Shown here piece by piece: positions 61,861 to 64,000 of a stretch of 64,000 nt of DNA. The notes below the pieces were generated by a model, which was not told where the DNA came from, made no database searches, and saw only the letters and a list, made by a program, of their open reading frames with translations. Positions within the stretch are counted from its first letter, which is position 1. The number at the start of each line of letters is the position of its first letter. The DNA comes from Xanthomonas prunicola (GTDB taxonomy: Bacteria > Pseudomonadota > Gammaproteobacteria > Xanthomonadales > Xanthomonadaceae). The stretch spans positions 92,794-156,793 of the forward strand of contig NZ_PHKV01000008.1 of assembly GCF_002846205.1 (NCBI RefSeq), given 5' to 3'. Made by a program: the position numbers and the translations under genes.

Positions 61861-62586
61861 TTAAGTTATGCGCAAAGGCACGCATGTGAATCGCGAGAAG
61901 TCAACCTCAAGTTCACTTGTAAATGGCTCTTCGTATGCCTTTGCGTCGAAACCTTGAAACTCGACGCCAGCAGCCTTCAAGGCACCGAAAACTCGACACG
62001 TCGCTGAGATGAAGACAGGAATAACATTCACGTAAATCTGTTTAATTGGGTATCGCTCCGACTCTGCGTAAGCCCTTATGTCCGAAAAGTATAAATCAAC
62101 ATTAATTTGATTAAGCAACCTCTTTCGTTTGGCTTGACCCATCTTTTTTTCGAGATAGGGTGATGCCATGGCATCATCTATCCGATGGTAAAAATCCTCG
62201 AGCTTATAAAAGTAGCGCATCTTAGACGGAGACCCTAAGGTTGGATAGTCAACCAGAAGGAACTCTGCCCCAAGATAGTTCTTGAACCTTTCATCCAAGG
62301 CCATCTCTTGATTCCAGCCCTTGAACAGCAAGTGGTCGCGATGATGAATCGCATTGCGAACAAGAATAAGGACTGCCGTGTCTGCGTGCGAAAAATAATC
62401 GAGATATTCTTTAGATACGTCATACAGGCTATGAAATGCTTCAAATTTAGATTCGAGTGCGCGATCTAGGTTGTCAACTGCTTCTTCTTTGTCGACTCGC
62501 ACAAGTCTCTGAAATTCACGATGAGTCTCGGTATAGATCCGCATCGAATTCGCGAGTTTTCTGATCGCCTGCTGCAGGATCTCCAC
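61861..62586 (-). CDS. cassette 16: HEPN-like protein, candidate RNase or defence factor
   Basis: 241 residues, mostly helical. AVLILVRNAIHHRDHLLF (about 71-88) carries the R-N-x3-H pattern of HEPN domains, which in many families is an RNase active site in defence and toxin systems. KKMGQAKRKRLLNQINVDLY follows. The base composition is visibly more A/T-rich than the flanking chromosome, pointing to recent capture. Not assigned to a named HEPN family. Confidence 0.6.
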   Translation of the reverse strand: MEILQQAIRKLANSMRIYTETHREFQRLVRVDKEEAVDNLDRALESKFEAFHSLYDVSKEYLDYFSHADTAVLILVRNAIHHRDHLLFKGWNQEMALDERFKNYLGAEFLLVDYPTLGSPSKMRYFYKLEDFYHRIDDAMASPYLEKKMGQAKRKRLLNQINVDLYFSDIRAYAESERYPIKQIYVNVIPVFISATCRVFGALKAAGVEFQGFDAKAYEEPFTSELEVDFSRFTCVPLRIT

Positions 62587-62601
62587 AAATTTTCCCTTAA
62601 A

Positions 62602-62661
62602 TGCTAACGCCTAAATTAAGCCGAGCCGCGATGCGGGCTCGGGTTGAATGAATTGTTAGAT
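62602..62661 (-). repeat. attC 17
   Basis: 60 bases, TGCTAAC to GTTAGAT; its inner part is read as the end of the cassette 17 gene. Confidence 0.9.
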
Positions 62662-63080
62662 GCCAGCCACTGATAGATGGCCAGTGCAGTCTCATAGTTA
62701 ATGGTATGAGCCCCATGAGGAACGGCGGTTACAAAGCTGCCGATCTCCGTTGGGCTGAATGAAAAATTAGCTGGCAGTTTGTGTCTACGTTTTGCGGCAC
62801 CGTCTGCAGAATTACATTGATCGCAGATCACAGTGCGATCGAATCGTGCGTATGAGCCTGGTTGGTGAATGCCGTGATCGTGATGCGTGTGCAAAGCGGC
62901 TACCCACCCCATGAACGGACTCGGTTTTTTTGGGAAGCGCTTTGTCCAACGCATGATCTGATACTTGCTGCGCCTACAACTAGGGCAATGCCAGCTATCG
63001 CCGACTTGCTTCCACAGGATGTGGTAGTGCAACCCATCATGGTTTTGAAAATCCTCAAGGCTTGGGATGAGAATCGTCAT
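62616..63080 (-). CDS. cassette 17: HNH-endonuclease-like protein
   Basis: 154 residues. Zinc-type and HNH-type motifs: WHCPSCRRSKYQIMRW, AALHTHHDHG and VICDQCNSADGAAKRR, with a short helical end. The order Cys pair, HHDH, Cys pair plus Asn is that of small HNH nucleases. The last 13 residues (NNSFNPSPHRGSA) come from attC 17. DNA or RNA cleavage is inferred from the motif only. Confidence 0.65.
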   Translation of the reverse strand: MTILIPSLEDFQNHDGLHYHILWKQVGDSWHCPSCRRSKYQIMRWTKRFPKKPSPFMGWVAALHTHHDHGIHQPGSYARFDRTVICDQCNSADGAAKRRHKLPANFSFSPTEIGSFVTAVPHGAHTINYETALAIYQWLASNNSFNPSPHRGSA

Positions 63081-63083
63081 GGC

Positions 63084-63196
63084 ACCTAACGCCTGAGTTA
63101 AGCCTCCCCGCAGCGGGGCGGCGACTGCATGCTAGCGTAGCGTATAGCACCCTGGCACCGCCACGATGCGGGGTCGGCTTGAACGAATTGTTAGGC
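63084..63196 (-). repeat. attC 18 (long form)
   Basis: 113 bases, ACCTAAC to GTTAGGC, with an extended centre as in attC 7. Confidence 0.88.
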
Positions 63197-63449
63197 CTGT
63201 GCCTGCGAGTTGACCGCCAGCTCGCATCCGGCTAAGTTATCAGCTGGTGCTGAACACACCTTCTCGAAGCGGCAACCGCGCCCGAAAGCCATGCGGTTTT
63301 TTTGTGTCCATTGTTTTTATGGCCGGGCGGCGCGCAGCTATACAACACCCGAAAGGGGAAATCTGCGGGCCGTCTTCGAGCGGTGTTCAAGCGCCCGGCC
63401 GCCTCTCTGAACAGGAGGCGAAAATTGGACAATCTCGAAGGATGCCATC
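63197..63449 (+). other. leader region of the symE-like gene
   Basis: About 250 bases upstream of the toxin gene. A frame from 63210 to 63410 contains RFFCVHCFYGRAARSYTT, which recalls phage Ash-like short proteins, but a start and ribosome site are unclear. In SymE loci an antisense RNA (SymR) overlaps this part; its presence here is not visible from motifs. Confidence 0.35.
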
Positions 63450-63671
63450 ATGGCTAAGCAACACCGCACAGCGCCGAAGCCGCGCTTTTTGACAATTGGC
63501 TATCAGTATTACGAAAGTCAGCACAAAGACATAGAGCGTCGCACCCAGCCACGACAAGTTCCGTTTTTACGGTTGAGCGGCGATTGGTTGCAAGCGGCAG
63601 GTTTTAGGGTAGGCCAGAAAGCACGAGTTCAAGTGACTAAACATGGCATCACGATCGTTGCCGAAGAGTAA
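63450..63671 (+). CDS. symE: cassette 18: SymE-type toxin
   Basis: 73 residues. KPRFLTIGYQYYESQHKD, then VPFLRLSGDWLQAAGFRVGQ and ARVQVTKHGITIVAEE, the AbrB-like fold of the SymE family of type I toxins (endoribonuclease-like in E. coli, repressed by antisense SymR). AAGGA lies 8 bases before the ATG. It is encoded opposite to the other cassettes, so it must have its own promoter; self-contained toxin cassettes are known to stabilise integron arrays. Confidence 0.82.
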   Translation: MAKQHRTAPKPRFLTIGYQYYESQHKDIERRTQPRQVPFLRLSGDWLQAAGFRVGQKARVQVTKHGITIVAEE

Positions 63672-63727
63672 TGCGAACGATGCTGTGAGTGGACAAACAT
63701 CCGCTCACGGCATTCTGCTTTTTACGG

Positions 63728-63787
63728 GCCTAACGCTTGAATTAAGCCGCGCCGCGGAGCGGCGTCGGCTTGAATGAGTTGTTAGCC
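63728..63787 (-). repeat. attC 19
   Basis: 60 bases, GCCTAAC to GTTAGCC. Confidence 0.95.
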
Positions 63788-63997
63788 CTCAGTGCCGCAG
63801 ATTGAGTTGGCCCTGCTGAGCTCATCGGGCGCGAGATGGGTCTTGAATTCTGAAACTGCGTCTCTGAGCTTGCGAAAAGACGATTGACTTGCGTCCAGAC
63901 GTGTCTCGAACTCAGCCAGTGTGGCCTCATCAGCGTCTCGTAGCTTATGAAGGGTGCTCACAAGTTTATCCTGATACGCCCAGGGTTTCCTAGACAT
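63782..63997 (-). CDS. cassette 19: small helical protein at the window edge
   Basis: 71 residues from ATG at 63997; MSRKPWAYQDKLVSTLHKLR, then a coiled-coil-like stretch (EFETRLDASQSSFRKLRDAV). TAA stop in the attC core. A start further right cannot be excluded because the window ends. Not recognised. Confidence 0.55.
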   Translation of the reverse strand: MSRKPWAYQDKLVSTLHKLRDADEATLAEFETRLDASQSSFRKLRDAVSEFKTHLAPDELSRANSICGTEG

Positions 63998-64000
63998 CTC

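Larger units (their letters stand above)
54870..64000 (-). mobile_element. chromosomal integron cassette array (distal part)
   Basis: Nineteen attC sites between 54870 and 63787 delimit cassettes, nearly all with a minus-strand gene. Most sites are about 60 bases, begin RYYYAAC and end GTTRRRY, share AATTAAGCC and GGCTTGAATGAATTGTTAG arms, and resemble the aadA-type 59-base elements. Site asymmetry shows that cassettes read toward lower coordinates, so attI and intI should lie to the right of 64000, and the site at 54870 is the distal end. Chromosomal integrons downstream of ilvD are known in Xanthomonas. Neither intI nor ilvD is in the window. Confidence 0.95.

Noticed and set aside
63210..63410. 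A phage Ash-like protein gene
   Set aside because: Only a short segment is reminiscent of that family and there is no ribosome site, so it is described as leader sequence.

Overview
The window looks like a chromosomal stretch of a Xanthomonas species (Gammaproteobacteria, Xanthomonadaceae). The support is high GC coding sequence, a urate hydroxylase of the HpyO type (the type characterised in Xanthomonas campestris), a protein made of the Xanthomonas type IV secretion recognition domain (XVIPCD), and a chromosomal integron whose attC sites are of the Xanthomonas type. No rRNA, tRNA, CRISPR array, prophage or insertion sequence was recognised.

1-8,400 holds housekeeping and orphan metabolic genes: an MDR oxidoreductase cut by the window edge, an aldo/keto reductase, an exported methyltransferase-like protein, the pseudouridine synthase RluE, a small membrane protein, the helicase HrpB (the last codons of its gene are duplicated just downstream) and YehS. 

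8,567-29,865 is a large purine-degradation region, read mostly on the minus strand. A seven-gene, fully overlapping operon (allC-pucG-puuE-hpxZ-uraD-hpyO-hiuH) takes urate to oxalurate. A second group has hpxW and a fused AtzG/AtzE-type amidase (hpxX-hpxY). A third group has a nucleoside hydrolase, an exported adenosine deaminase and an NCS2 purine permease. The upstream end has a Rieske oxygenase and its reductase (hpxD, hpxE), which in Klebsiella oxidise hypoxanthine, and a divergent LysR regulator. The set reads as a route from extracellular nucleosides to oxalurate/oxamate, with Rieske chemistry in place of xanthine dehydrogenase for the early step. An identical 17-base sequence carrying a LysR-type T-N11-A box lies upstream of both hpxD and allC and suggests one regulator for both ends.

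29,866-41,600 holds REP-like palindromes, tatD, a LysR/MFS divergent pair, a glyoxalase remnant, a MerR/alpha-beta-hydrolase divergent pair with a dyad operator, a sirtuin, an Old Yellow Enzyme, a hydroxyisobutyrate-dehydrogenase-like enzyme, a stand-alone XVIPCD protein (candidate type IV effector), purU and a run of small exported or membrane proteins, one frameshifted. 41,714-49,658 has an exported lipase-like protein and a sulfur/one-carbon group: a MetF-like reductase, queH, metR and, divergently, an FMN reductase followed by mesX and mesD (folate-independent methionine synthase). 49,877-54,737 has kdgT, a phosphate-selective porin behind a good Pho box, and the qorB/hxlR redox pair. 

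54,870-64,000 is a chromosomal integron cassette array: 19 attC sites with about 19 cassettes, nearly all read on the minus strand, so the integrase and attI should lie beyond the right edge. Cassettes encode lipoproteins, small membrane proteins, a CPBP protease, a VOC resistance-type protein, a HEPN-like protein, an HNH-like protein, a SymE-type toxin in the opposite orientation, and two related cassettes with no convincing gene.
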